Below are positions 1 to 10,322 of a stretch of DNA of 64,000 nucleotides, piece by piece. Under the pieces are notes generated by a model. That model was not told where the DNA came from. It saw nothing but the letters and a program-made list of their open reading frames with translations, and did not search any database. Each line of letters opens with the position of its first letter. Position 1 is the first letter of the stretch. This DNA comes from Tritrichomonas musculus (Eukaryota; Parabasalia; Tritrichomonadida; Tritrichomonadidae), in NCBI GenBank assembly GCA_039105265.1, contig JAPFFF010000012.1, positions 4,278,001 through 4,342,000 of the forward strand. Reading direction: 5' to 3'. The translations under genes were made by a program, and so were the position numbers.

Positions 1-1
1 T

Positions 2-295
2 GGTCTAGCGGTTTCTAACGGAAATTTTTATGCGCTACAATTTATAATCGATAATTTCGACTCAGTGGAAATTTGCCAAGAAGACGTGAACTTTTTTATT
101 TACTGCTGCATTAAATGCAAAAATTACTTGACAATGAAAATTATGCTGAGGTACTTCTTGAATGAATTTGATGATGTTACAAGTGAAAGTATTGTAGAGT
201 CTTTCAAGGAAGATTTCTCTCACGAACCTGATTACAATGAAGAATATATTAATGTGCTGAAAAAAATTATCAATACTATTGTGATAAATAATTAA
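2..295 (+). CDS. C-terminal end of an unidentified protein, cut by the window start
   Basis: The reading frame is open from the first full codon at position 2 and ends at TAA 293-295, so this is the last 97 codons of a gene that starts outside the window. The visible part is acidic and rich in Phe, Ile and Asn, with helix-like stretches such as FLNEFDDVTSESIVESF. It could be the end of one of the ankyrin-repeat or BTB-like proteins common in trichomonads, but no diagnostic motif is present, so no function is claimed. An AT-rich gap follows. Confidence 0.5.
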   Translation, partial: GLAVSNGNFYALQFIIDNFDSVEICQEDVNFFIYCCIKCKNYLTMKIMLRYFLNEFDDVTSESIVESFKEDFSHEPDYNEEYINVLKKIINTIVINN

Positions 296-751
296 ATATT
301 ATACATTTTGTATATTAATTTTATTTTATTATTTTTTTTTAATAAAGCACATCAAGGAATTCTTCTTTCCAAAATAGATCAATAATACTCTTTTTCACAT
401 TTAAATATGATTAAACAAATTGATGCATTTTATGATGAATCTTTTTTAAATTAAATACTTAAATATAATAAACTTTATTTTATATTTATATATTACTTTT
501 AATCACATTTATTATTTTTCTGCTTATATAAAGGGGAACAATTTTATTTCATGAAATTGAATGAAATTTTTTTTTAATTCAAAATTGAAATAAAGAAAAC
601 AATAATTTTATACATCCTATTCCCTGAACACACACAAATAAAAAAAATGAAAATAAACAAAATTGGCAACATGATTTATTAAAGGAAATAAAAAATAGCA
701 ATAACATGATTTATTAAATAATTATTATAATAAATAAAAAGATAAATTGGG
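296..751. other. AT-rich intergenic gap
   Basis: This gap separates the 3' ends of two convergent genes. It holds A and T runs only. I see no RNA gene, repeat or open frame of note. Confidence 0.6.
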
Positions 752-1579
752 TTAAAACCAGGTATCAAAGACATTCTCATAAAAATTATTTTCATCGTTC
801 ATTAAAAGCAAATTTAAGCAATCGTTCGTTGCAGAATCGAAGCCATCATCTGTAGAAATGTTCATTTCTGAGACACTTTGCTCATCAGACGAAACTTTCG
901 AGGGAAAAAACGGAAGAGGTGATGAATTAATAACTTGACTTGATTTCTCTGGAGAATTTTTAATAATTGGCATTAAATATTGTAGGTTAGCCTTTTTAGA
1001 AGGCTGGATAAGCGGAACTTGCTGATTAATAGGATTTACTGGATTATATTTTGGATTTATTTGATTGTATTGCGGAAAAAAATTCATTTGTTGAGGGAAA
1101 TCAATTGGATGCTTTTGGACAGGCTTTGTATTTAAGGGAAATGAAGCTTTTGATGCACCATTTTTACGAAATAGAGCTCTTTTCATCTGAAGATCTTCTT
1201 TTTTAAGCCTCCTTTCCCTCAAATGCCAACGACTTTTGATATTAATATCAGTTCTGGTAGGGAAAAATGTCGCGATCTGCTTCCAACTTGGACCAAATTC
1301 ATTATATTTTTTTACCAACAAATCTTCTTCTTCAGCCGTCCATGGCCCATTGACAACTTCAGGCGACAAGTAGTTTTGCCATCTATCGCGGCATTGTCTC
1401 GAGTTTCTCCCTGGCATCTGATAAGAAATTGATATCCAATCACTTGTTCCGAAAGTTTGAACAAGTTTGGATAATTTTTCATCTTCCTCTTGAGTGAACT
1501 TTGCTCTAGGGTGCGATTTCTTTCCACCAATAATTCCATTGGTTTTCTTTTCGGTATCTAAATTAAGAGATCCAATCAT
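752..1579 (-). CDS. Myb-like DNA-binding protein with two Myb repeats
   Basis: This is a probable nuclear transcription factor. From the start chosen here it has 275 residues. Two SANT/Myb repeats lie near residues 27-71 and 78-122, with regularly spaced tryptophans in SDWISIS, RDRWQNYL, GPWTAEEEDLL, PSWKQIA and KSRWHLRERR. This is the R2R3 arrangement of trichomonad Myb regulators. The rest is rich in Pro, Asn and Ser with no recognised domain. The frame stays open 19 codons further upstream to an ATG at 1636. I prefer the ATG at 1579 because an Inr-like TCATTTA lies 19-25 bases upstream of it and the extra residues do not resemble Myb sequence. Target genes are unknown. Confidence 0.85.
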   Translation of the reverse strand: MIGSLNLDTEKKTNGIIGGKKSHPRAKFTQEEDEKLSKLVQTFGTSDWISISYQMPGRNSRQCRDRWQNYLSPEVVNGPWTAEEEDLLVKKYNEFGPSWKQIATFFPTRTDINIKSRWHLRERRLKKEDLQMKRALFRKNGASKASFPLNTKPVQKHPIDFPQQMNFFPQYNQINPKYNPVNPINQQVPLIQPSKKANLQYLMPIIKNSPEKSSQVINSSPLPFFPSKVSSDEQSVSEMNISTDDGFDSATNDCLNLLLMNDENNFYENVFDTWF

Positions 1580-1597
1580 AAAATACAAGAAATTATA

Positions 1598-1604
1598 TAA
1601 ATGA
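1598..1604 (-). promoter_or_regulatory. Inr core promoter of the Myb gene
   Basis: On the minus strand this reads TCATTTA, matching the trichomonad initiator TCA(+1)Y(T/A). It gives a leader of about 23 bases before the ATG at 1579. Confidence 0.5.
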
Positions 1605-2599
1605 AATGTATTTTTATTTTTCAAATGAAAATTCAATAGACTTCAGAAATAGCGGTCTTTTTTCTACAGAAATTTTATTCAAAAGTGATTTTTGAATGTT
1701 ATTCATTTTTTTTTTTTTTTTTTTTTAAATTATATACTTACTAGAAAAAACCATTTATTTTGTATCCCAACATTTTTTCAAATAGCGTATCGTCCTCATT
1801 ATCAAATTTTTAAATTATTTTTTTTATGTAAAAATAATTTATATGTCAATTCTGTCATAAACTCAAAAATGAAATATCTCCATCATTTGAAATATTATTT
1901 ATAATACTAAAATAAAACAGAGAGAAATCATTCAATATATTTCAATTTTTACTTTTATAACAATTAATGTTTTAAATTGAAAATAATGATAAGATTTTCA
2001 TTCAATTTTATAATAAAAATAATAATTTGAGATGTGTTTTCTACACAAAATCTCAATAAACTATCAATAAAAACAACAACAACAATAATAATGAAAATAC
2101 CAATTCAATAGATAATTTATAAATGATATAAAAAAAAAATAATTCAAATTCAATTATTTTTATGAGGAAAATGAAAATAACGGTTTTTTAAAAACTTATT
2201 TTAGTAATAATTCTATGAATATTAATTTTAGTAGAATAATTTTAATTTATTTTTTTTGCATAATATCCAAATTTTTTTAAATTATGTTTTCATCTATTTT
2301 TTTTTGAGTTTCAAATAAATGAAATTTTATTTATTCATTCTCAAAGTGTTTTGAATACCATTATGAAAGTAAAAAATTTCTTTTTTATCTTTTAAAATAA
2401 CATATAAAATATATTATATTATTTAGCTATTAACATGAAATACATTCAATATAATCAATTACATATATATCATTCTTTTTTCTTGTTCAATAATAAATAT
2501 TTCCCAAAACTGAATTAACATATTAAATAACTACATAATTTCCATCAATTATATATCCATCAAAAAGGACATATAAATAATAAAAATCCAATTTACCAA
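1605..2599. other. AT-rich intergenic gap
   Basis: This stretch is dominated by poly-T and poly-A tracts, for example T runs near 1708-1725. Apart from the unused upstream extension of the Myb frame, I found no coding pattern, tRNA or clear repeat. Confidence 0.5.
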
Positions 2600-3450
2600 A
2601 AAGTTATTTATTATTTTTCTGATGAGCCTTGAACTTTCTTATGAACAATTGCTACAATAATTTAGGAAATGAATTTGGTGTGTGATCTACAATGATTACG
2701 ATTGCAGCTACACATCCAACCGTTACACCAACTATAATTCCAAAATTTTACTTTGGCTGACTAAAGAATCAGCTAAAAGTTCGCTCTTCAGGAAAAGATC
2801 ATGGCAATTTGTCTTGAACTGGAACAAACCTGCTTTATTAACAATTGATACATCTTCCAATTTGGAAGAATGGGCGGTATGCAAATTTTTATCATATGTA
2901 GAATATCAGGCTTTTGCAGCCTCGAACTCCAATTTCCTTCATTTTTAATTTTAAATTATTCTTTGTCCAGAGTCTGAGCTGGATTAGCACAAGATAACCA
3001 TTTAAATTGTTCTGCAAGATCGATTATAGGTTGATAAAATACAAAAGTTACATTCAATTTAATATAGATCTTGCTGGATTCATGATTAAATTATCAATAT
3101 TAAGATAATTATCAACAATTTGGAAGATTTACGATGCCATAATAAGTTTGGAAACATTTCCCTTAATATCTCAACAGTTCTCACTTTTTCTTCTTCTCTT
3201 GGAAAAATTTTAGATAAATAATTAGAGAGGGGCTAGTATCCACTTGGACTGCCATCGACTTTATTTTTTCGCATTGATTTTTGTAATGATAATAACTTTA
3301 TCATTTGATTTCCTCTTAAACATCATTTATTCAAAAAAAGATTATCCACTTTAATATCAGGCTTGCCAGTTTGATTTCAAATAAAAATGATGATCTACAA
3401 GCAAATTTAATGTTGAAAAAAATAACGTTTAAAAGTTACGTTAAAAATGT
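2600..3450 (-). pseudogene. Possible decayed membrane surface-protein gene
   Basis: The stretch is less AT-rich than its surroundings and keeps scattered coding-like pieces on the minus strand. One piece near 2680-2760 reads GIIVGVTVGCVAAIVIIVD, a good single transmembrane segment. It resembles the membrane anchor of the surface protein at 24541-28191, and a short Lys-rich tail could follow. Upstream, near 2755-2930, a frame of about 57 codons is open but is not in phase with the membrane piece. Several stops interrupt the region, so I read it as a relic of a host surface-protein gene. The plus strand also has an 88-codon open stretch (2682-2948) that I think is chance. Evidence is thin. Confidence 0.3.
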
Positions 3451-3657
3451 GATAAATAGAAAAAATCAGGGCTATTTATATTTAAATGGCAATAATTGAA
3501 TGACAAATAGAAACTGCCAACATTTACTAATTTTATCAACAAGGAATTTGTTTTTACAAAATTTTTAATTGAAAACAATTGTCAAATAAAATGAACATTT
3601 AAATGTTTTTACAAACTATAACAATCAAGTATTCAAAACACAAAAATACATTTTTTG

Positions 3658-4890
3658 CTATTTCAAATACTTGATTGGATTAATCAATTTAGGAATGCTC
3701 GCTTTTGAGCAAATCAAAATCCTCTTCTTTGTACTGGCATTACAATTATTAAGTCCAACACGATTGGTAGATACTGATCTAGATTTAGGAGATGAATTAG
3801 GTTTATGATCTACACTAAAAATAGAAGGACATCGAATTTCAATTTTTTTTTTCAGAGGTTTCAGATAATTATTTAAGATTTCATTTTTTTTCTTATTTAG
3901 CAAAATATTATAATATACCGTTGTTGGATTGATTCTGCCTTTTTTTATATCATCACAAATTTCTTTAAATGAACCAAATTTAAATGGAAAATTTTTGATT
4001 ATTTGTTGAACAATTTCAGAATCTATTTCATCATTGCCATAATTTATATTTTGATAAGTATTATCTAATTCTTCTGATATATTTTTAAGCCAGGCGCTGT
4101 TTTTGATTTGATTTAAGGTGCATCTTTCTTTTGGATTTTTTTTTAATATTTTTGTCAATAATTGAATTGAATTTGATGACAAGTAAGAAGGAAAAGATGG
4201 TTTCATTTTAATAATACAATGAGCAAGTCCGGTAAGTTCATCATCATCAAAAGGTAGAGTTCCTGTAATTAAATAATATAAAAAAACTCCAATACTCCAA
4301 GTATCACTTTCAATTGAATTAGGATAATTTTGCAGGACTTCAGGTGCAATATAAGCAGGTGTTCCTTTAATTTTTTGATAAGCTGATACATCATTGTCAT
4401 CATTATTTTTATGATCATAGGCAAAACCGAAATCAACAAGCTTAACGTTATTATTACTATCCAGTAAAACATTTTCAGCTTTGATATCACAATGAAGAAT
4501 TCCTGCAACTTCATGAAGATATGAAACAGCATTAACTAATTGAAGGAAAATTAGTTTAATTTCTGGATTCTCTGAGTTACCATTGTTCTTTATATATTCT
4601 ACAACAGTACCATGGTCACATAACTCTTGAACAATGTAAAAATTATTTTTATCTTCATGATAATCAAAAAGTTTAACAATATTTGGATGATTGGTTGTTC
4701 TCAAAATTTCTACTTCTCTTAAAACATCGGAATAGCTGAAATTTCCATCACTTGAATCATTAAAAATTTCTTTTTTTATGATTTTTATTGCAACTTGGAC
4801 TCCCGAGGGACGGTGAGTGGCAAGAAAAACATTTGAGAATGCTCCTTCGCCTAGTTTACGTATTATATCATAAGTATCATTAATTTCCAT
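3658..4890 (-). CDS. Serine/threonine protein kinase, CAMK/AMPK-like
   Basis: This 410-residue protein has a complete kinase domain at about residues 7-270. The glycine loop is GEGAFSNVF (14-22), the ATP-binding lysine is in VAIK (K36), the partner glutamate is E59, the catalytic loop is HCDIKAEN (D135), the metal-binding motif is DFG (153-155), and an APE motif follows. The overall pattern is closest to CAMK-type kinases (AMPK/SNF1/MARK). The arginine of the usual HRD is cysteine. The C-terminal 140 residues hold a basic segment and a Ser-rich tail without a recognised domain. The frame extends to an ATG at 4947, but an Inr-like TCATAT ends just upstream of the ATG at 4890, so I start there. 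Confidence 0.9.
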   Translation of the reverse strand: MEINDTYDIIRKLGEGAFSNVFLATHRPSGVQVAIKIIKKEIFNDSSDGNFSYSDVLREVEILRTTNHPNIVKLFDYHEDKNNFYIVQELCDHGTVVEYIKNNGNSENPEIKLIFLQLVNAVSYLHEVAGILHCDIKAENVLLDSNNNVKLVDFGFAYDHKNNDDNDVSAYQKIKGTPAYIAPEVLQNYPNSIESDTWSIGVFLYYLITGTLPFDDDELTGLAHCIIKMKPSFPSYLSSNSIQLLTKILKKNPKERCTLNQIKNSAWLKNISEELDNTYQNINYGNDEIDSEIVQQIIKNFPFKFGSFKEICDDIKKGRINPTTVYYNILLNKKKNEILNNYLKPLKKKIEIRCPSIFSVDHKPNSSPKSRSVSTNRVGLNNCNASTKKRILICSKASIPKLINPIKYLK

Positions 4891-4896
4891 AAATAA

Positions 4897-4902
4897 ATAT
4901 GA
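4897..4902 (-). promoter_or_regulatory. Inr core promoter of the kinase gene
   Basis: On the minus strand this reads TCATAT, a match to TCA(+1)Y(T/A). It implies a 10-base leader before the ATG at 4890, typical of the short trichomonad leaders. Confidence 0.5.
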
Positions 4903-4947
4903 GATAAAATGCAAATAAAATAATTCTGAATAAATGGACATTTTCAA

Positions 4948-5540
4948 CCATTTGCAGTATTGAAAATTGAATACTAGATAAATTTTTTAATAAAATCAAG
5001 TGAAAAGTAGATTAAATCAAAATGAATGAAAACGTTTTATTTTCATGTTTTAATCACGATTCTTGACAAAAATGTTCAAACCATCCAAAAAAATTTCTCT
5101 CAAAAATTGAATTGATGAACTCATTAAGTCAATTCTGACATATATATATCTTTCAATACATATAAGCTACCTTTTTTTTAATTCTAGCAGGAAAAATAAA
5201 TTGGTCATTATTTGAAAGGTTTTCTGATAAGACGTAGGAATAAATACGAATATTTTTAACGTCTATTTATTCACAAAATTTTCGTTAGAATCTTTATTCA
5301 ACAACTGATATTTGAGAGTGAGTTAAAAAAAATTGTTGATAAAACTAACTCGTGAAGAGTTTAATGCTTGCTATTGCCTTTTTTTTTATTTTTATTTTTT
5401 TTTTTCAAAGGATATAATTAAAATTATATATTTATATTCTTTGATTACAAAATGGAATTATTACGTAACAAATAAAAATTATAAAATATGCAATTCCTTA
5501 TTTTAATCTGTAGTAAATTCATGCAATAACAAAACCACAA
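4948..5540. other. AT-rich intergenic gap before the tRNA cluster
   Basis: No gene or clear repeat is visible. The gap contains T tracts near 5379-5405. Confidence 0.5.
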
Positions 5541-5548
5541 CAAAAAAA

Positions 5549-5620
5549 TATCGATATGGGGATTCGAACCCCAGTTTCATGATTGAAAGTCACATGTCCT
5601 ACCTGTTGAACGATATCGAT
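5549..5620 (-). tRNA. tRNA-Glu (anticodon TTC)
   Basis: The minus strand folds into a full cloverleaf. The 7-bp acceptor is ATCGATA with TATCGAT, the D stem is GTTC with GGAC, the anticodon loop is CTTTCAA giving anticodon TTC, and the T arm is TGGGG-TTCGAAT-CCCCA. The discriminator is A. A run of A on the plus strand just below (5542-5548) is the Pol III T-terminator. There is no intron. An identical copy lies at 6013-6084. Confidence 0.93.
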
Positions 5621-5694
5621 TTCTATACTTTAGCAATTAAAATATCTCGTAATTGTTAATCATATGCAAAAAAAATTCAAAAAAGATCAAAAAT

Positions 5695-5765
5695 CTGGTC
5701 AGCCGGGAATCGAACCCGGGCCAAAAGACCGACAGACTCCTATGCTACCATTACACTACCGACCA
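5695..5765 (-). tRNA. tRNA-Asp (anticodon GTC)
   Basis: On the minus strand the acceptor is TGGTCGG with CTGACCA, the D stem is GTGT with GCAT, and the T arm is CCGGG-TTCGATT-CCCGG. The loop CTGTCGG gives anticodon GTC. The U1-A72 pair and G discriminator are usual for tRNA-Asp. The anticodon stem is weak, with G-U pairs and a U-U mismatch next to the loop, so the identity is a little less certain than for its neighbours. A short T run follows the 3' end. Confidence 0.85.
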
Positions 5766-6012
5766 TTACATTGATATATAAATATATATATTAATAAAGA
5801 CTTTTAATGCTTTTGAAAGCCAAAAATTTTATATAAGTATTAATCAATCTCTACATTCTTCATTACAAGAAATTTAAACAATGCATAAATATTCAAAAGT
5901 TATAAGATGCAAATTCTGTCATCTAATAAAAACGCAGTTGAATTTTGGTTGAGTAGAATTATACTCAGATTAATGAAATTAGACCCCCCCCCAAAAAAAA
6001 AAATCAAAAAAA

Positions 6013-6084
6013 TATCGATATGGGGATTCGAACCCCAGTTTCATGATTGAAAGTCACATGTCCTACCTGTTGAACGATATCGAT
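6013..6084 (-). tRNA. tRNA-Glu (anticodon TTC), second copy
   Basis: The 72 bases are identical to the tRNA-Glu at 5549-5620, and a few bases of 5' flank (TTCTAT in plus orientation) also match. This suggests a local duplication of about 464 bp spacing. A-rich DNA at 5994-6012 on the plus strand gives the T-terminator. Confidence 0.93.
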
Positions 6085-6622
6085 TTCTATCTATTATATT
6101 GTTTTTAGAAATAAAAATGAAACGAATAATGTAAAATATATCTAGTTTATTTTTTCATGTTATTAAGAGATCAGAACTTTGAAATGATTCAATTATTGTC
6201 ACCAATTTTCATCCAAATATGAATTCACTTTGTTATTTATAGAATACTACAGTCAGATTTTGGATGACTTTTGTTGGTAACAAATATAACAAACGAATGC
6301 AGATTGATCGAGCAATATCTTCTTACGTTTTGACAATGATAATTAAAAATTAAAGATTTTCATGCCCACTTGCGTTACTTTTTTTTCAGATTAGATAGAA
6401 AATCAACAATTTTTTGACTTTTTCTTTCTCTTGCATACCCAATGACGGTCTTATAAATATTTTCTTTTGCCTTATTTTAAACAGGCAAAATTTCGAGCAA
6501 AATTGTCTATTTACCACATTTTGTAAAATTTTTATCAATGGCAAAGAGGAGTGCACACGAATCCCCGCAAAATTGAAAGAGAAAAAGATAATAAAAAACA
6601 ACAACATTTTATTTAAAAACAT
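6085..6622. other. Intergenic gap downstream of the coiled-coil gene
   Basis: Overlapping short open frames on both strands (plus 6414-6665, minus 6386-6622) match nothing I know and I treat them as chance. The stretch 6540-6600 is slightly GC-richer but shows no recognisable product. Confidence 0.4.
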
Positions 6623-9475
6623 TCAAGTGAAAATACTTTTTGTAATTCTCGTAATTAGAATATGAGAGAGCTGAACAAAGTTAGACAGAACATAGAATAA
6701 ATTCGAATCAACGTCATCCTCGTTTATCTGATTGAGAGTGCTCTGAAGCAGCTCAACTTGCTCTTCGACTCCAGCGAAAACCTCGTCTTTCATATGCGAC
6801 TGACAATTTTCTTCAGCAAAAAGCGAGTCAAAAATCGCTTTCAAAATCTGGCCAAATTGAGGCAGAACATCCAACGACTGCTCCATTTGATCGAAGACTT
6901 TGCAGAAAGCGGGAATGTATTCAGATGGCAAAGCCGAGCTGTCGACACGAAGCTGTTTGAAATAGGACTTGATTTCGTTCACTTTCATGAATTGTGAATT
7001 GAAATCTGGATCCAAAATCGAGTCGATGTAATGGTTGATTCGGTCCATCAATTCTTCGTTGGTCAATGTTTTCGCCTCTTTCTTCTTCCTGCCGAGATAA
7101 AGACCCAATCTCTGCTCTAACGACTCGATACAATTTCTGAGAATTTTGGCGGTTTTTAAGAAAGTAGAGTCTTTCGAACAGAGCTCAACATCATCTTGCA
7201 CTTTGTCGATGATTTGAAACATACTGTTCATCATCGAATTGACCTCAAATTCACCTTCCGGGTAACTTTGAATGTTCAGCTTGGCAATGCCCAAAAGTCG
7301 CGTGTAAAGAGTCTTGATTCGCTCCTCTTGATCGTCCATTTTTTGCTGAAGTTCGGCTGGGATGTTTCTCATCAAATTTTTGGTGTTGATGATTTGCTGG
7401 ACAACAACTCTGAACGACCAATCTTTAGGGAATTCGTAAGATTCAATAAGTAACGATTTAAGTTCTTTTTTCTTTCTTGACTTTTCTTTCAATTTTTCTT
7501 CCTTCTCAATTATTTTTGAATTGAGTTCGTTAATTTTATTTGAAATTGAATGGATCACTTCATCAAAAGTATTCATTTCACTGCCATCTAAAATTGGCTT
7601 GAGCTGACTAATGAAGGAATCAATGCTTTCTTTGTTGCTTTCATTTTGAAGCTGCAAATTTGAGGCCGATTGAATTTTTTCATTTTCAATTTTTTCATTC
7701 AATTCGACCACTTTTTGTTCGTTATTTTTCTTTTCAATTTCAATTGTTTCTTTCAAATGAATAATTTCATCCTTTTGCTCTTGGATGATCTTCTCAATAA
7801 CCTTCCCTTGCTCAATCAAAGACTCAGAATCTGTGTTCGTTATTGCCTTCAAAAAGTCCAAAATTTCATTGAATTCTTTGTTTTTTTCAATGACTTGAAT
7901 CTGACTCTCCTTGATTGAATCCAGCGAATCCAGCATCGTTGACATGTCAGGTATTGCTGATTGAGGAGATTGATCCAAAACTGGCTTACCAAGCTTGTTT
8001 GCTAGAACGTCTCTCAAATCACAAACTTGACATTGAATGCTGTAAATTGTTTCATTTTTTTTGTTAATTTTTTCTTTCAATTCGTCAATTTGAGAGTCGA
8101 ATCCTTGAATTTGTCTGTCTTTCATTTGAATCTCAGATTTCTTTTGTGACATCATAGAATTATATGTTTCTGACTGTGTCTTGTACAATTCTTCATAACT
8201 GTCCATCTGATTGATCCTGTCTCTCAACCGTTGAATTTCATTCTTTTGAAGTTCAACTTTTTCCAAAATTTGGAAAATTCTTTCTTCAATTAATTGAAGG
8301 TTTTTTTGATTATCTCGATGAACTTCAACGCCAATCTTTGGTGAAACATTTTGTGCAAATGCTGTTATATAATTCTTTTCAATTGTTTTCTTAACAACCA
8401 CTTTTTTTTCGGTTTGAAGTTTCTTCTCTAAAAGTTCGTTTTCTTTCTGAATTTTTTCAAGCATTTCTGGATTCGGTTTCACAACGAAGAAGTCAATTGA
8501 TAATTGATCGAATATAACAGTTAACAAGGAGTTGACCTCATTTCTTATTAGAATTGCCTTTTCAAGAACACTTTGAAACGTGAAGGCACTTTCTAAGGAC
8601 GATAGAATCTCGCTAACTTGAGCAAAAACGTCAGATTTTATACACATTAAATCGTAGATTTGAATTCCATTTTTAGGAAACTCACTTACAAATGCTTTGG
8701 ACAGAATACGAAGAAAAGCCTTGACATCATGTTTGTAGGTTGAAAGAAGATCAGTCTCAAAGTTGGGGAAAGTTGGCTGGGAGAAAAGATTGATGATGCT
8801 TTCATTCAATTTGTCACACAATGATTGGATACTTAAACACGTCTCTGACAATGTTGTGCATGGATGAATTCTTTGATTGTTCACTTTTAAGATGCTGTCA
8901 AGCGTGTGCGATATTGATAAAAAGTTCATGGTGATGTGTCTCCCTTGTGGAGGCGGTTTCTCAACGTAAAGTTTTTCAATGGTCTCTGAAAAACTTTTCC
9001 AGTCTTGTGAAAATTGAATGAAGGGCTTCTTGACAAGAGCTGAACTTAGAATCATGTTTTGTTTGGCTGAATCTTGTAACTTTTTCAATGTGGCAAAATA
9101 ATTGAGTGATTGCCGGTAAAATTCTGGTAACGATTTTTGAACACTGGTCATACTTGGCTTGAAATCTTCTTCTATTTCTGGAGTTGTATCATTTTTTTGG
9201 CATATATTAATGATTAATTGTATTAATTCATCAATTAACTTTTTAGCTTTTTCAACCATTGGAACATCAGGTTGTGGAGGTGGCGGTTTTGGCTGCGTTT
9301 TAGGTTTAGGTAGAATAGTTTTTGTTTGTTTGATGTGTGCAACTGATGATGTAGGCGTTACAGTTGGTAGATATTTACTAGTTTTGGAAATTTCATTATT
9401 TTCTGATGGTAAAGGATATTTGAAACGAGAAAGAGATTTTGATTTTGTAAGTCGATATGAATCCAATCTACTCAT
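6623..9475 (-). CDS. Large coiled-coil protein of unknown function
   Basis: This 950-residue protein is probably cytoskeletal or a scaffold, judged only from its architecture. The first 50 residues are basic and Ser-rich. A proline-rich stretch, KPKTQPKPPPPQPDVP, lies near residues 56-72. A mostly helical region follows, and long heptad-rich coiled coil is evident from roughly residue 350 to 700, with many Glu, Lys, Gln and Leu (for example LQKNEIQRLRDRINQMD). The C-terminal 200 residues look helical but not coiled. No ATPase, kinase or binding motif is visible. The ATG at 9475 is the first in frame, and I see no clear Inr there. Codon use is ordinary for the host, and the frame is unbroken for 2.85 kb. 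Confidence 0.85.
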   Translation of the reverse strand: MSRLDSYRLTKSKSLSRFKYPLPSENNEISKTSKYLPTVTPTSSVAHIKQTKTILPKPKTQPKPPPPQPDVPMVEKAKKLIDELIQLIINICQKNDTTPEIEEDFKPSMTSVQKSLPEFYRQSLNYFATLKKLQDSAKQNMILSSALVKKPFIQFSQDWKSFSETIEKLYVEKPPPQGRHITMNFLSISHTLDSILKVNNQRIHPCTTLSETCLSIQSLCDKLNESIINLFSQPTFPNFETDLLSTYKHDVKAFLRILSKAFVSEFPKNGIQIYDLMCIKSDVFAQVSEILSSLESAFTFQSVLEKAILIRNEVNSLLTVIFDQLSIDFFVVKPNPEMLEKIQKENELLEKKLQTEKKVVVKKTIEKNYITAFAQNVSPKIGVEVHRDNQKNLQLIEERIFQILEKVELQKNEIQRLRDRINQMDSYEELYKTQSETYNSMMSQKKSEIQMKDRQIQGFDSQIDELKEKINKKNETIYSIQCQVCDLRDVLANKLGKPVLDQSPQSAIPDMSTMLDSLDSIKESQIQVIEKNKEFNEILDFLKAITNTDSESLIEQGKVIEKIIQEQKDEIIHLKETIEIEKKNNEQKVVELNEKIENEKIQSASNLQLQNESNKESIDSFISQLKPILDGSEMNTFDEVIHSISNKINELNSKIIEKEEKLKEKSRKKKELKSLLIESYEFPKDWSFRVVVQQIINTKNLMRNIPAELQQKMDDQEERIKTLYTRLLGIAKLNIQSYPEGEFEVNSMMNSMFQIIDKVQDDVELCSKDSTFLKTAKILRNCIESLEQRLGLYLGRKKKEAKTLTNEELMDRINHYIDSILDPDFNSQFMKVNEIKSYFKQLRVDSSALPSEYIPAFCKVFDQMEQSLDVLPQFGQILKAIFDSLFAEENCQSHMKDEVFAGVEEQVELLQSTLNQINEDDVDSNLFYVLSNFVQLSHILITRITKSIFT

Positions 9476-9743
9476 TAAATTGCGTAAATTTTTAAAAAGT
9501 TTTTATAAAACCAAATAACAACATAAAAAGTTTAAAATCTTATTTCAAAAATAGGATTCTTAAACGTATTTTGGAGAATTTCAACTTTTTTTTTTTTTAA
9601 TAATAATTAATCATTAAATTTGGCTGATGTCACAACTATGGCTTCATCTGATCTTTTGGAAGTGATTTTTTTTTTTTTAATTTCATTGATAAATAAATAT
9701 ATTTATATAATAAAATGTGTTTTGCTTTAATAAATAAAAATAT

Positions 9744-10316
9744 TTATTTGAAGTGATTAAGAATTATGTGTGCAAGTTGAACAATACTGTCAACTTGTTT
9801 ATCTTCTGCAATATCATTAAAAAGACCACAATGAACAAAAAGAGCTCCTTTTATTTTCTTATCAACATTTAATAGAGCTCTGTAATAACAGTAATTGCAA
9901 ACATATGTTCCAGCATCATGAGATAAATCGTAATCTTGGGATAATTGATTAACCCATTGATCAATTGGGAGAGAATTTACTAACTTATTACTTATTGGAT
10001 GATTTGGATCAATTGGTTGGTCGCGGGGTTGTTCTTTTTCGGCATCAGGAATAACGAATTCTGCATTATTTTGGGCGGTATCTTCCATGTTGAGCTTTTT
10101 AAGTCCGTTGTAAAGTCCCATATGTAAGACAAAAACGTCATCCTCATGAAGATTTTCGTAAAAACAATTGATATCTTTGATTGAAGCTTTCATGTCATAA
10201 AATTGAGCTTGAACTTTATCCTTAACAAGCTTTTCAACAGCTTTTTGAGCGATGATACGTGATGGATTTATTTTGAATGGACCAAATGGGCCAAATCCAG
10301 TAATAATGATCTTCAT
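9744..10316 (-). CDS. Pyroglutamyl-peptidase I (peptidase C15)
   Basis: This cytosolic cysteine peptidase removes N-terminal pyroglutamate from peptides (EC 3.4.19.3). Its 190 residues are close to the family length of about 200-215. The N-terminal family signature ITGFGPFGPFKINPS is at residues 5-19. The triad can be assigned as E78 (NMEDTAQN), C140 (DAGTYVCNYCYY) and H162 (LFVHCG). Usual members read FVH followed by hydrophobic-Pro, whereas this one has Cys-Gly. An Inr-like TCATAA abuts the ATG, giving a leader of only about 4 bases. It lies head-to-head with the LisH/HEAT gene, 222 bp away. Confidence 0.93.
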   Translation of the reverse strand: MKIIITGFGPFGPFKINPSRIIAQKAVEKLVKDKVQAQFYDMKASIKDINCFYENLHEDDVFVLHMGLYNGLKKLNMEDTAQNNAEFVIPDAEKEQPRDQPIDPNHPISNKLVNSLPIDQWVNQLSQDYDLSHDAGTYVCNYCYYRALLNVDKKIKGALFVHCGLFNDIAEDKQVDSIVQLAHIILNHFK

Positions 10317-10322
10317 TTATGA
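10317..10322 (-). promoter_or_regulatory. Inr-like element at the pyroglutamyl-peptidase start
   Basis: On the minus strand this reads TCATAA directly before the ATG, giving a leader of about 4 bases. This is unusually short but within the known trichomonad habit. Confidence 0.4.

Noticed and set aside
1580-1636. Longer N-terminus for the Myb protein
   Set aside because: The extra 19 residues are Phe/Tyr/Asn-rich and the Inr lies within this stretch, so the downstream ATG is preferred.
6414-6665. 83-codon plus-strand and 78-codon minus-strand open frames downstream of the coiled-coil gene
   Set aside because: They overlap each other, match nothing known, and lie in spacer DNA.
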